63,310 bases of DNA from Bacteroidales bacterium (lineage in GTDB: Bacteria > Bacteroidota > Bacteroidia > Bacteroidales > Muribaculaceae), in NCBI GenBank assembly GCA_029218425.1, contig JAQXRH010000041.1:1-63310 (forward strand), written 5' to 3'. Every line of letters starts with the position of its first letter. Position 1 is the first letter of the stretch. Below are positions 26,524 to 35,565 of this stretch, in pieces. The position numbers and the translations under genes were made by a program. The notes under the pieces were generated by a model. That model had not been told where the DNA came from. It saw only the letters and a program-made list of their open reading frames with translations, and did no database searches.

Positions 26524-26672
26524 AATATATACTATAATGTGTCAAATGTAATAACAGTATGAACAGTAAAGCCGTACGAACCGTAAGGGCTGCAGGAGCT
26601 GCAAGAGTCGTATGATAAGTATAAGCCGCGCGGTTGTGGTTTTAAAAGTTTTCAAATATAAAATAAATTGGT

Positions 26673-26680
26673 AACTTAGT
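26673..26680 (+). promoter_or_regulatory. Possible -7 box of the porW-porX unit
   Basis: TAACTTAG (one off TAnnTTTG) lies 15 bases before ATG 26695, with TTTTC about 18 bases upstream. The match is weak and the leader would be very short, so this is tentative. Confidence 0.3.
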
Positions 26681-26694
26681 GCGTTATTTTATAG

Positions 26695-29600
26695 ATGAAC
26701 TATCGGCTATTCATACGACGGACTATATGTGGTATTGCAACAATCGCTGCGATTGCTGCTCTGACGGCATGTTCGTTGAAAAAGAATACGGCGGCGTCGC
26801 GCCAATATATGGCATTCATCACCCGATACAATATATATTACAACGGCGACAAGCACTACAAGGAGACCCTCGACGAGATGGAGAAGAAATATGAGGATGA
26901 CTACTCCCGCTTGGTGTTCACCCATCCCGCCGAAGCACGCGCCGAAAAGAATGTGCCACAGCCTTCGGGCGATTTCACTCGTTCGATAGAGAAAGCGCAG
27001 AAGGCCATCCAGGTAAGGTCGATAAAGAAGAAGCCAGCGAAGAAGGCGGGCAAGGCGTCGGACCCCGAGTATAAAGCGTGGATGAAGCGCGACGAGTACA
27101 ACCCCTTCCTCCACAACGCATGGATGATGATGGGCAGATCGCAGTTTCTCAACGGCGATTTCCTCGGAGCGGCAGCTACATTCTTTTATATAGCCAAGCA
27201 TTTCACATGGTTGCCGACGACCGTGACCGAGGCCAAGATATGGCAGGCGCGCAGCTATTGCTGTATCGACTGGCTCTTTGAGGCCGAGATGATACTTACG
27301 CGTATCAAGCCCGAGGAATTGGCAAGCAAGGAGCTGCGCTACCTTTACAACCTCACTTACACCGACTTCCACATCAACTCCAACCGGCCCACAGAGGCAA
27401 TACCCTACCTTCGCGAAGCCGTCGCCGTAGCCTCGGGAGCGCAGAAGACCCGCCTCAACTTCCTGTTAGGACAGCTATATGCCCTTGCAGGAGAGCGCGA
27501 ACTCGCCTACAAGGCCTATGACAAGGCCGGCTCGTCGGCGTCGGCATCCTACCGCACCAAATTCAATGCACGCATTAAGCAAAGCGAAGTGTTTGACGGC
27601 GAAGATATTACATCGGAGGTAAAAGCATTGCGCCGCATGACACGCTACGACCGCAACAAGGAATACCTCGACCAGATATACTACGCAATCGGCAACCTGT
27701 ACCTTACGCGAAACGACACCACACAAGCCATTGCCAACTACGAGCTGGCGGTGGAAAAGTCGACCCGCGACGGTGTAGACAAAGCGATGGCACAACTGAC
27801 ATTGGGCGGCCTATACTACGGCCTTGGCGACTACGTAAAGGCCCAGCCTTGCTACTCCGAGGCATTGCCCCGCATCCCCGACACCTATCCCGACTACAAA
27901 GCGCTGAAACGCCGTTCCGATTATCTTGACGAGCTGGCAGTATATGCCCAGAATGTGACGTTGCAGGACTCGTTGCTGAAACTGTCGTACATGACCATTG
28001 AGGAGCAAACCGCTGTGGCAGAACGGCTTATCGAAGAGCTCAACAAAAAAGAGGCAGAGGAGGCCGAGCAAGCACGCCGCGAGGAGATGCGCGCCAACCA
28101 AGCCGCGCAGGGTGACCCGTTCGGCGGTAATGCGCAGTCGCCCACCACGTTCACCATGAATAGCGACAACTCATGGTACTTCTACAACCCCTCCACCGTG
28201 ACCGCCGGCAAAACCGACTTTCAGCGCCGATGGGGCTCCCGCAAACTCGAAGATGACTGGCGACGCCGCAACAAGGCTGCATACGCCTTCGACACAGCCG
28301 AGGATGCCACCGGCGGCGACGACGACGAGGCTGCCGAAGGGGACGAAGGCACTACCACCGAAGGGGAGGAAGGCGCCGACAATAAAGAAGACGCCGAGGC
28401 TGCCAAGCGACAGAACGACCCCCACTACGTAGAATACTACCTGAGCCAGATACCCAAGGACGACCAGGAACGCATGGTAGCCAACGACGTAATACAGGAA
28501 GGCCTCTACAATATGGGTATCATACTGAAAGACAAGCTTGAAGACTTCCCGGCGGCGCACAACGAATTTGACCGGCTGCTCACCCGCTACCCCGACAATG
28601 TGTATCGTCTTGACACCTACTACAACCTTTACCTTATGGCCGTGCGCCAAGGCGACATGGTAGAGGCCGAGCGTTGGCGCAACCTCATCATCACTGACTT
28701 TGCCGAATCGCCCTACGGCCAGGCTATGCGCGACCCGCAATATATCGAAAACTTGCGGCTCATGGACCAGCGACAGGACGCACTCTACGAGTCGGCATAT
28801 CAAGCATATATCTCCAACGACAACGCCGCCGTGCATAGCGCCTACGACGAGATGAACCGCGACTTCCCGATGAGCAAACTGATACCTAAGTTCATGTTTA
28901 TCAACGCGCTGGCTTACGTCACGGAGAACAATCCGGAGCGGTTCAAGGAAGTGCTCACCGAGATGCTGCAACGCTATCCCGACACCGACCTCACCCCTTA
29001 CGCGGCCGCCTACGTCAAAGGCCTCGATGCGGGGCGCAAACTTAATTCCGGCAATGTCAACATGCGCGGCATGCTGTGGGACATAAAACTGAGCAACGAA
29101 AGTGCAGCAGTGAATAGCGACAATCAGCTTGAATTTGAGCTTAACGCCAACGACCCGCAGCTCTTCATACTGCTCTACCCCACCGACAAAGTATCGCCCA
29201 ACCAACTTCTTTACGAAATAGCGCGCCACAACTTCACATCCTTCGTTGTCAAGGACTTCGACTTGGAGCAGATGAACTTTGGCCGTCTGGGATTGTTGAT
29301 AATAAAGCCGTTTGCCAATGTGTCGGAAATCAACCACTATCGCAGTGTGCTACAGGCCGATGCGTCGCTACATCTCCCTGCCGAGGTGCGACCGGTGGTC
29401 ATCAGCGCGAAAAACTTTGACACCTTGCTCAAGGGTGGCGGATCGTTTGACGACTACTTCCGATATGTCGAGGATAAGACCTATCGCGACACCGAAGAGC
29501 GAGTCCTCCCACCCGAATTCTACGGCCCCTCAGAAGGCATAGAAGTGGAAGCAGAAACAGAAGCAGAAAGCGAGCCAGAAGCAGAGCCAGAAGCAGAGCC

Positions 29601-30057
29601 AGAAGCAGAGCAAGCAACAGAAGAAGCAACAGAAGAAGCAACAGAAGAAACAACAGAAGAAGCAACAGAAGAAACAACAGAAGAAGTGACCGACGCCGAG
29701 GCAGAAACTGAAACGGCAACGGAGCCGGCTACCAAGCCAGCCCCCATAGCACCAGCTACTCCAACTGATACTCCGGCGGCTACTCAGGAAACTACCCCCG
29801 CTACCCCAGCTACTCCAGCTACTCCAGCTACTCCAGCTACCCCGGCTACTCCCGCTACAACACCTCCTGCGGCTCCAATGACACCAACAGCACCGGCCAA
29901 TCCTGCCACGCCCGGGGCTACACCGCCGCCAACTCCGGCGGCCCCGGCAACAAAGCCAGCTACACCTCCGGCAAACAAGCCAGCGCCAGCGCCAAAGCCT
30001 GTGCTGCCCGAATATCCATCAGGGTCGGAAGGCGACGACGATCCGCTTCTCGATTAA
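26695..30057 (+). CDS. porW: PorW/SprE-like TPR lipoprotein of the type IX secretion system
   Basis: A 1120-aa lipoprotein (lipobox LTAC, Cys 26) followed by SLKKNTAASRQYMAFITRYNIYYNGDKHYKE, which resembles the mature N-terminus of PorW/SprE. The middle has TPR-like helices (about residues 130-420 and 590-760). These outer-membrane lipoproteins link the T9SS motor to its translocon and are needed for secretion. The last 180 residues are low complexity: an acidic Glu/Ala/Thr tract, then Pro/Ala/Thr repeats, ending EGDDDPLLD. The gene lies directly before porX, which supports the call. The identification is by resemblance to remembered family members and was not checked by search. Confidence 0.75.
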   Translation: MNYRLFIRRTICGIATIAAIAALTACSLKKNTAASRQYMAFITRYNIYYNGDKHYKETLDEMEKKYEDDYSRLVFTHPAEARAEKNVPQPSGDFTRSIEKAQKAIQVRSIKKKPAKKAGKASDPEYKAWMKRDEYNPFLHNAWMMMGRSQFLNGDFLGAAATFFYIAKHFTWLPTTVTEAKIWQARSYCCIDWLFEAEMILTRIKPEELASKELRYLYNLTYTDFHINSNRPTEAIPYLREAVAVASGAQKTRLNFLLGQLYALAGERELAYKAYDKAGSSASASYRTKFNARIKQSEVFDGEDITSEVKALRRMTRYDRNKEYLDQIYYAIGNLYLTRNDTTQAIANYELAVEKSTRDGVDKAMAQLTLGGLYYGLGDYVKAQPCYSEALPRIPDTYPDYKALKRRSDYLDELAVYAQNVTLQDSLLKLSYMTIEEQTAVAERLIEELNKKEAEEAEQARREEMRANQAAQGDPFGGNAQSPTTFTMNSDNSWYFYNPSTVTAGKTDFQRRWGSRKLEDDWRRRNKAAYAFDTAEDATGGDDDEAAEGDEGTTTEGEEGADNKEDAEAAKRQNDPHYVEYYLSQIPKDDQERMVANDVIQEGLYNMGIILKDKLEDFPAAHNEFDRLLTRYPDNVYRLDTYYNLYLMAVRQGDMVEAERWRNLIITDFAESPYGQAMRDPQYIENLRLMDQRQDALYESAYQAYISNDNAAVHSAYDEMNRDFPMSKLIPKFMFINALAYVTENNPERFKEVLTEMLQRYPDTDLTPYAAAYVKGLDAGRKLNSGNVNMRGMLWDIKLSNESAAVNSDNQLEFELNANDPQLFILLYPTDKVSPNQLLYEIARHNFTSFVVKDFDLEQMNFGRLGLLIIKPFANVSEINHYRSVLQADASLHLPAEVRPVVISAKNFDTLLKGGGSFDDYFRYVEDKTYRDTEERVLPPEFYGPSEGIEVEAETEAESEPEAEPEAEPEAEQATEEATEEATEETTEEATEETTEEVTDAEAETETATEPATKPAPIAPATPTDTPAATQETTPATPATPATPATPATPATPATTPPAAPMTPTAPANPATPGATPPPTPAAPATKPATPPANKPAPAPKPVLPEYPSGSEGDDDPLLD
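29545..29862 (+). repeat. In-frame coding repeats in the PorW tail
   Basis: The DNA of the PorW tail is internally repetitive. Variants of GAAGCAACAGAAGAA recur at about 29614-29690, and the 9-bp unit CCAGCTACT recurs about five times at 29807-29860. All units are multiples of three, so slippage would change length without breaking the frame. The strand-opposite open frames here are shadows of these repeats. Confidence 0.75.
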
Positions 30058-30097
30058 CAATGACCATTTTCACCCAACGCTAAATAACGACGACACT

Positions 30098-31639
30098 ATG
30101 AGTGCGAACAAAATACTATGGGCCGACGACGAGATAGACCTTCTCAAGCCCCACATCATGTTTCTCAAGGCCAAAGGCTACGACCTCTCCACCGTCAACA
30201 ATGGTCGCGATGCACTCGAGCTTACCCAAAGCGAGCATTTCGACCTCATCATCTTAGACGAGAATATGCCCGGCTTGACCGGACTGGAGACGCTGCAACG
30301 CATCAAGCAGACGAGCCCTACCACGCCCGTCATCATGATAACGAAGAGCGAGGAGGAAAACATCATGGACCAAGCGGTGGGCAACAACATTGCCGACTAC
30401 CTCATCAAGCCCGTCAACCCCAATCAGATACTGCTGTCAATCAAGAAGAACCTGCACTCCGAGCGTCTTGTGTCGGAACAGGCATCGACCGACTACCGCC
30501 AGGAGTTTGGCAACATATCCACGATGATAATGCAGGCGTCGACGCTCGACGAGTGGAAGCAACTGTATGAGAAACTGACCTACTGGGAGATGAAGCTCGC
30601 CAGCGCCGATGCCGCCATGGGCTCGATGCTCGAGATGCAGAAAGAGGAGGCTAACACCGAGTTTTACAAATTTGTGAAACGCAACTACGAGGGGTGGCTC
30701 GACGGCGACGACCGCCCGCTGATGTCCGACACCATATTTCGCAAAACCATCTTCCCGATGCTCGACAATGGTGAGAAGCTATTTTTCGTGCTCGTCGACA
30801 ATTTCCGCCTCGACCAATGGCAGGTTGTAAAACCGTTGCTCTCCGACATATTCACCTTTGAGGAGCAGCTCTACACATCGATATTGCCGACAGCCACGCA
30901 ATATGCCCGCAATGCTATCTTCTCCGGCCTGATGCCCATACAGATAGCGCAGCTGTTCCCCGACCTGTGGGTCGACGAGGAAGAGGAGGAGGGGAAGAAC
31001 CTCAACGAGGCGCCGCTGATAGCCACCCAATTTGAGCGGTTCAGGCGACAGTGCCGTTTCTCCTACAATAAGCTCAACGACTCCTCGGCGTGCGAGCGGC
31101 TCATACGCGACTTCAACAACCTGCTCGTCAACGACCTCAACGTGGTGGTAGTCAACTTCATTGACATGCTGTCGCATGCTCGAACAGAGTCGAAGATGAT
31201 ACGCGAATTGGCTTCTAACAACGCCGCCTACCGGTCGATTACCGAGTCGTGGTTCCGCCATTCCAATATCATCGACCTATTCCGGCTTATCGCCGGCAAA
31301 GGGTATAAGATAGTGCTCACCACCGACCATGGCACCATACGCGTCGACAACCCCATCAAAGTAATCGGCGACAAGAACACCAATACCAACTTGCGCTACA
31401 AGGTGGGTAAAAACCTCGACTACAACCAACGACAGGTTTACGAAATCAAACGCCCCGAGCGTTACGGGCTACCTTCGCCCAACGTATCGTCGACATATAT
31501 CTTTGCCGGCAAACGTGATTTCTTCGCCTATCCCAACAACTATAACTACTACGTGCAGTATTACACGGGGACGTTCCAGCATGGCGGCATCTCGATGGAA
31601 GAGATGCTCATACCTATGATAACCATGACACCCAAATGA
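30098..31639 (+). CDS. porX: PorX, response regulator with PglZ phosphodiesterase domain
   Basis: A 513-aa two-domain regulator of the T9SS. The receiver domain (residues 1-120) has the acidic pocket DDE (10-12), phosphoacceptor Asp 54 (IILDENMPG), Thr 82 and Lys 104 (YLIKPVNP). From about 210 on it is an alkaline-phosphatase-fold PglZ domain with VDNFRLDQW, SILPTATQYARNAIFSG (putative catalytic Thr 267) and TTDHGTIRVD (metal ligands). In Porphyromonas gingivalis PorX controls T9SS genes and gingipain secretion and cleaves oligonucleotide signals. No PorY kinase gene lies in this window. It starts 40 bases after the porW-like stop. Confidence 0.92.
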   Translation: MSANKILWADDEIDLLKPHIMFLKAKGYDLSTVNNGRDALELTQSEHFDLIILDENMPGLTGLETLQRIKQTSPTTPVIMITKSEEENIMDQAVGNNIADYLIKPVNPNQILLSIKKNLHSERLVSEQASTDYRQEFGNISTMIMQASTLDEWKQLYEKLTYWEMKLASADAAMGSMLEMQKEEANTEFYKFVKRNYEGWLDGDDRPLMSDTIFRKTIFPMLDNGEKLFFVLVDNFRLDQWQVVKPLLSDIFTFEEQLYTSILPTATQYARNAIFSGLMPIQIAQLFPDLWVDEEEEEGKNLNEAPLIATQFERFRRQCRFSYNKLNDSSACERLIRDFNNLLVNDLNVVVVNFIDMLSHARTESKMIRELASNNAAYRSITESWFRHSNIIDLFRLIAGKGYKIVLTTDHGTIRVDNPIKVIGDKNTNTNLRYKVGKNLDYNQRQVYEIKRPERYGLPSPNVSSTYIFAGKRDFFAYPNNYNYYVQYYTGTFQHGGISMEEMLIPMITMTPK

Positions 31640-31717
31640 TATAGGCGGAAATGCGCACTACAGCAATGCCGCCGACAGTAGCAAACACAATAACCAACCG
31701 ACAATAACATATTGAAA

Positions 31718-32143
31718 ATGAAAACTATAACAATCACATCTCTCGACAATATCGACCAAGCAGCCCGCGAGTTTGTAGAGCTTATGGACGACCGTACAGT
31801 CATAGCTTTTTATGGCGAAATGGGTGCGGGCAAGACGACATTTATCAATGCGTTGTCGCGCGCGCTCGGGGTGGAGGACGACGCCACCGGTTCGCCTTCA
31901 TTCGCCATAGTCAACGAGTATCGTTCGGACACTACTGCCGAGCTCATCTACCATTTCGACCTATACCGTCTTGAAAACGTAGAGGAAGCCTTGGACCTGG
32001 GCATAGAGGACTACTTCGACTCCGGAGCATTGTGCCTGATAGAGTGGCCGGAACGTATTGACGACATACTCCCCGGCGACACCGTCAAGGTGAACATCAC
32101 CGTCAATGCCGACGGTAGCCGTAGCCTAACGGTTGAAGACTAA
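31718..32143 (+). CDS. tsaE: tRNA threonylcarbamoyladenosine biosynthesis ATPase TsaE
   Basis: A 141-aa ATPase that works with TsaB and TsaD to form the t6A modification of tRNAs reading ANN codons. The Walker A motif is GEMGAGKTT (about residues 32-40), followed by [10 protein letters not shown] and YHFDLYRL, both diagnostic, and the late IEWPERI. The frame is open to a TTG at 31712, but ATG 31718 is the normal start. It sits 78 bases after porX with birA next, a neighbourhood of general housekeeping genes. Confidence 0.95.
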   Translation: MKTITITSLDNIDQAAREFVELMDDRTVIAFYGEMGAGKTTFINALSRALGVEDDATGSPSFAIVNEYRSDTTAELIYHFDLYRLENVEEALDLGIEDYFDSGALCLIEWPERIDDILPGDTVKVNITVNADGSRSLTVED

Positions 32144-32208
32144 CATACTCCATACCAGAGCAATAGAAATAGCAAGGCCGATAGTCGTAACAACATAGCG
32201 AAAGCGCA

Positions 32209-32937
32209 ATGAAAATAATCGAACTTGAGGAAACCGCATCGACAAACAGCTACCTGCGACAGATGTCGGAGGCAGAGCATGGCACTGTCGTTGCCACGCA
32301 TCGTCAGACGGCAGGCCGCGGACAGCGTGGCAACAGCTGGGAGTCGGAACCGGGAGCCAATCTTACGTTCTCGGTGCTGGTGCGCACGGAAAACATCGCG
32401 CCGGAAAAACAGATGGCTATATCGCGTGCCACGTCGCTTGCCATAGTGCAATGGCTCGACCGCTATTTGCCGCTCGGCAAACATGCTACCATAAAGTGGC
32501 CCAACGACATCTACGTAGGCGACAGCAAGATATGCGGCATACTGATAGAGCACACGCTGACCTCGGGACGAATAGAGCGCACGATAATCGGCGTGGGGAT
32601 AAACATCAACCAGCGGGTATTTCATTCCGATGCGCCCAATCCTGTGTCGCTGTCCCAACTGACAGGTGACACCTATCCGTTGGGGGAAATGCTTCGCGAA
32701 GTGGCTGCGGAGATAATAAGCGAGGTAGAAGCCGAGGATGCATACGGCGGCGGGCTGACAGCCGACGCATATAAATCCCGGATGTGGCGTGGCGAAGGCT
32801 ACCACCCTTATAGGGATGCGGCGGGCGAGTTCAGCGCACGTATTGCCGATGTGGCGGCCGACGGCACTCTGATATTGGAGCGTGCCGACGGCAGGCTCTC
32901 AAGCTACGCCTTCAAAGAAGTCACCGCCATACTGTAA
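32209..32937 (+). CDS. birA: Biotin-[acetyl-CoA-carboxylase] ligase
   Basis: A 242-aa enzyme that forms biotinyl-AMP and attaches biotin to the lysine of carboxyl carrier proteins. AGRGQRGNSW (about residues 37-46) is the biotin/ATP loop; KWPNDIYVGDSKICGILIE (about 97-115) is the signature block; VGININ follows. It lacks the N-terminal DNA-binding domain of E. coli BirA, so it is the monofunctional class common in Bacteroidetes and cannot act as a repressor. Separated from tsaE by 65 bases. Confidence 0.94.
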   Translation: MKIIELEETASTNSYLRQMSEAEHGTVVATHRQTAGRGQRGNSWESEPGANLTFSVLVRTENIAPEKQMAISRATSLAIVQWLDRYLPLGKHATIKWPNDIYVGDSKICGILIEHTLTSGRIERTIIGVGININQRVFHSDAPNPVSLSQLTGDTYPLGEMLREVAAEIISEVEAEDAYGGGLTADAYKSRMWRGEGYHPYRDAAGEFSARIADVAADGTLILERADGRLSSYAFKEVTAIL

Positions 32938-33032
32938 CAGCTACGCCGCTTGCGCTACTACAATATCCTATATATTAGCTACTTATCAACGGGCTTAATA
33001 TAATAAGACACTCAAAAACAAACTGAATAAAT

Positions 33033-33707
33033 ATGCGAATAGATATACTTACCGTACTACCTGAGATGTTTGAGTCGCCTCTTGGCTGCTCGATACTCAA
33101 GCGGGCACAGAATAAAGGGTTGGTGGAATTTGGCATCCACAATTTGCGCGACTACACTACCAACAAGCACCGCAAGGTAGATGACTACCCATTTGGCGGC
33201 GAGGCTGGCATGGTGATGCAGATAGAGCCTATCGACCGCTGCATAACTGCGTTGAAGAGCGAACGCGACTACGACGAGGTGATCTTCACCACCCCCGATG
33301 GGGAGCTGTTCGACCAGCCAATGGCCAACTCGATGTCGCTGCTCAATAACATCATCATACTATGCGGGCATTACAAGGGGATAGACTACCGCATACGCGA
33401 ACATCTTATCACCCGCGAGATATCGGTCGGCGACTATGTACTGACAGGGGGCGAGATACCGGCGATTATCATCGCCGATGCCATAGTAAGGCTCATACCG
33501 GGGGCCATAGGCGATGAGCAGAGCGCACTTAGCGATTCGTTTCAGGACAATCTCCTTGCACCGCCGGTTTACACCCGCCCGGCAGAATACAATGGATGGC
33601 GCGTGCCCGACATATTGCTGTCGGGACATGAGGCACGCATCAGCGAGTGGCGCCATGAGCAAGCATTGGAACGTACTCGCCGACTGCGCCCCGACCTGCT
33701 GAAATAG
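33033..33707 (+). CDS. trmD: tRNA (guanine-37-N1)-methyltransferase
   Basis: A 224-aa SPOUT methyltransferase that methylates G37 next to the anticodon and prevents frameshifting. Family motifs are [13 protein letters not shown] (about residues 51-63), [12 protein letters not shown] (about 134-145) forming the trefoil-knot SAM site, and [12 protein letters not shown] (about 194-205). The length is normal. It converges with the MATE exporter gene, with 14 bases between the stops and no clear terminator. Confidence 0.97.
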   Translation: MRIDILTVLPEMFESPLGCSILKRAQNKGLVEFGIHNLRDYTTNKHRKVDDYPFGGEAGMVMQIEPIDRCITALKSERDYDEVIFTTPDGELFDQPMANSMSLLNNIIILCGHYKGIDYRIREHLITREISVGDYVLTGGEIPAIIIADAIVRLIPGAIGDEQSALSDSFQDNLLAPPVYTRPAEYNGWRVPDILLSGHEARISEWRHEQALERTRRLRPDLLK

Positions 33708-33721
33708 GGGTTATAGGGTTA

Positions 33722-35077
33722 TTAAGGGCGTGTAGTCCGCAAGAAAGCTATGAGGAAAAGGGCGCCGGCGGTGAAAAGCGACACGGAGAAACTGAGCGCG
33801 ATGCCCACGATGCCCCAACCGCATATGAATGCCATGATATAGGTAGTGGGAATGCCGATGACTACGTAGGAGAATAGCGCTATCCACAGCATAGGCATCA
33901 CATTGGCAGTGCCGCGAAGGGCGTTGGCGAAGTTGACTTGTGTGGCGTCGCCAAGCTGGTAAATAGCCAACGGCACTATCATTGAAGCCGTCATGGCCAC
34001 GACAGCTTCATCGGATGAGAAAACACCGATGAGGTGGGAGCCGAGCGATAGGAACAGTACGCAAGCTAAAGCAGCGAGCAGCAATATGATGACGTAGCCC
34101 GACCCGGCTATGGCGCGCATGAGCCGCGGAGCGTCGTGGCATGATGATGCATTAGCTACCAATACCGACATCGCCGCCGCCATGCCGTAGTAAATCACGA
34201 ACCCGAGCGAACCGATAGTGACAAAAATCTGGAAAGCTGCCAATTGATTGGCGCCGAGCCATCCCGCCATTACGGCAGCGACGGAAAATGAGGCCGTTTC
34301 CAATCCCATCTGCACGCTCACCGGCCACGAAGTGCGGAAAATGCGTGCCCTGGTGATGCCGTAACGCGAAGGGCGGATAACAGTGCGACGGTAAGGACGA
34401 TACCTTTTTGCCGAGAAGAATATAGCGAAAATGACAGCCAATGCGAGCCAACGGGCCGAAAGCGTGGCGATACCGGCACCGGTGAGTCCCAATTGCGGTA
34501 ATCCCAGGTTGCCATAAATCAAGAGCCAGTTGCCAAAGATGTTGACCAAATTGCAGAATAGCACCACCCACATAGGCATCATGGAGGAATTGACCGCATA
34601 CGACGTCTGCGCAAAGGTCTGGAATAGCGAAACTGCTACTACCGACGCGAGGTAAATGAGGAAATAAGGGCGAATGAGGGGCAACAGGTGGGCTGGTTGC
34701 CCGAGGTGGTCGAGATTGAGGTACAATACGCCCATAGCGAGGGTAATGGCCATTGAAAAAAGGAAATTGACCTGAATGCCCCTGCGTAGGGTGGCGCCGA
34801 TATCCTCATTGCGCGCCGACGAAAATAGCGCTCCGATGAGCGGTGTCAGACCGTAGGTGAACCCCAGGCACATGAGCAGTGCGATGTTGAAGATATTGTT
34901 GACAAACGAAGCTGCCGCGAGCGCATCGGTGGAGTAGTTGCCTACCATAGCCGAATCGGCAAAACCCACCACAATCTGCCCGACCTGCCCCACGAGGATA
35001 GGGAGACCGAGCCGCAATATCGCCATGTAGCGGCCGCGGGGCGTAAGTAGCTGATTGTCAATGGTAGATGAGGCCAT
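33722..35077 (-). CDS. MATE-family efflux transporter
   Basis: A 451-aa cation-coupled exporter of drugs or metabolites with about twelve hydrophobic segments in two similar halves. The MatE opening (ILRLGLPILVGQVGQIVVGFADSAMVG) and the repeated pseudo-symmetry identify the family. The frame is open to 35101, but the earlier codon is TTG; ATG 35077 (MASSTIDNQ) is the likely start. It has its own promoter (35235-35242) with a leader of about 150 bases. Substrate unknown. Confidence 0.92.
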   Translation of the reverse strand: MASSTIDNQLLTPRGRYMAILRLGLPILVGQVGQIVVGFADSAMVGNYSTDALAAASFVNNIFNIALLMCLGFTYGLTPLIGALFSSARNEDIGATLRRGIQVNFLFSMAITLAMGVLYLNLDHLGQPAHLLPLIRPYFLIYLASVVAVSLFQTFAQTSYAVNSSMMPMWVVLFCNLVNIFGNWLLIYGNLGLPQLGLTGAGIATLSARWLALAVIFAIFFSAKRYRPYRRTVIRPSRYGITRARIFRTSWPVSVQMGLETASFSVAAVMAGWLGANQLAAFQIFVTIGSLGFVIYYGMAAAMSVLVANASSCHDAPRLMRAIAGSGYVIILLLAALACVLFLSLGSHLIGVFSSDEAVVAMTASMIVPLAIYQLGDATQVNFANALRGTANVMPMLWIALFSYVVIGIPTTYIMAFICGWGIVGIALSFSVSLFTAGALFLIAFLRTTRP

Positions 35078-35141
35078 GGAATGATTAAAAAAAATACGCA
35101 AAACAGGGCTTGGTTAGCCTGAAAAAATTGAGCCTGGAGCA

Positions 35142-35179
35142 CCGCAACCACGACAAACGCGCGCCGCAACCACGGCAAA
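35142..35179. repeat. Two-copy direct repeat in the MATE leader
   Basis: CCGCAACCACGACAAA (35142-35157) and CCGCAACCACGGCAAA (35164-35179) repeat with a period of 22 bases and one mismatch. They lie within the predicted 5' leader of the MATE gene. The intergenic stretch 35078-35565 otherwise holds the MATE and dcw promoters and a hairpin at 35434-35456. I see no gene, and in particular no mraZ. Confidence 0.65.
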
Positions 35180-35234
35180 ACAATGGAGGCTGCGACTCCG
35201 GGCACGGCGGCAAGAATGAAGCCGTAAACGGCGG

Positions 35235-35242
35235 CAAAGATA
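35235..35242 (-). promoter_or_regulatory. -7 box of the MATE gene
   Basis: Minus-strand TATCTTTG fits TAnnTTTG, with a predicted start near 35228. Confidence 0.5.
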
Positions 35243-35433
35243 GTCAAAAATCGGCACACTGGCAAGGTGGTTTACAAATGCAAACCATATCGAACTCACA
35301 ACGTAGCAAAGCCCCCCTCCGGCATGGGTTAACCAACATAAACGCATAGCTGCGCCCCAATATCACAACACGCTTAAAAACAACAAATTAGCACAATGGC
35401 ACATTCATAGCCATAATTAAGGCAAAAATAACT

Positions 35434-35456
35434 GCAAAAATGTTGAAAATTTTTGC
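35434..35456. other. Inverted repeat upstream of the dcw promoter
   Basis: GCAAAAAT (35434-35441) and ATTTTTGC (35449-35456) are perfect 8-bp arms around a 7-base loop, ending 9 bases before the -33 element of the dcw promoter. It could be a regulator site or a weak upstream terminator. Confidence 0.4.
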
Positions 35457-35464
35457 TATTTATT

Positions 35465-35496
35465 TTTGTAAATTTTAATAACAATTCGTAACTTTA
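35465..35496 (+). promoter_or_regulatory. Promoter of the dcw cluster
   Basis: TTTG (35465-35468), 20 bases, then TAACTTTA (35489-35496), which is one mismatch from TAnnTTTG. The start point would be near 35503, giving a leader of about 60 bases before rsmH. The same TTTG/TAACTTTA pair appears at 63257-63287. Confidence 0.6.
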
Positions 35497-35565
35497 CACC
35501 CATAAGAACGATAGACGGCCGATGCTATCGGCCAACACCGACAAACACTTAAAAAAAACGCCAAA

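Noticed and set aside
28171-29337. Minus-strand 388-codon frame inside the porW-like gene
   Set aside because: Shadow of the porW-like coding sequence; the Val/His/Tyr-rich composition shows no protein family.
29614-29862. Repetitive DNA resembling a CRISPR or minisatellite
   Set aside because: All units are multiples of three, in frame with the lipoprotein gene, with no unique spacers.
33708-33721. Terminator between trmD and the MATE gene
   Set aside because: The 14 bases between the convergent stops are too short for a hairpin plus T-run.
34942-35265. Hydrophobic 107-codon minus-strand frame upstream of the MATE gene
   Set aside because: It starts upstream of the predicted transcription start (about 35228) and overlaps the MATE gene in another frame; no family was recognised.
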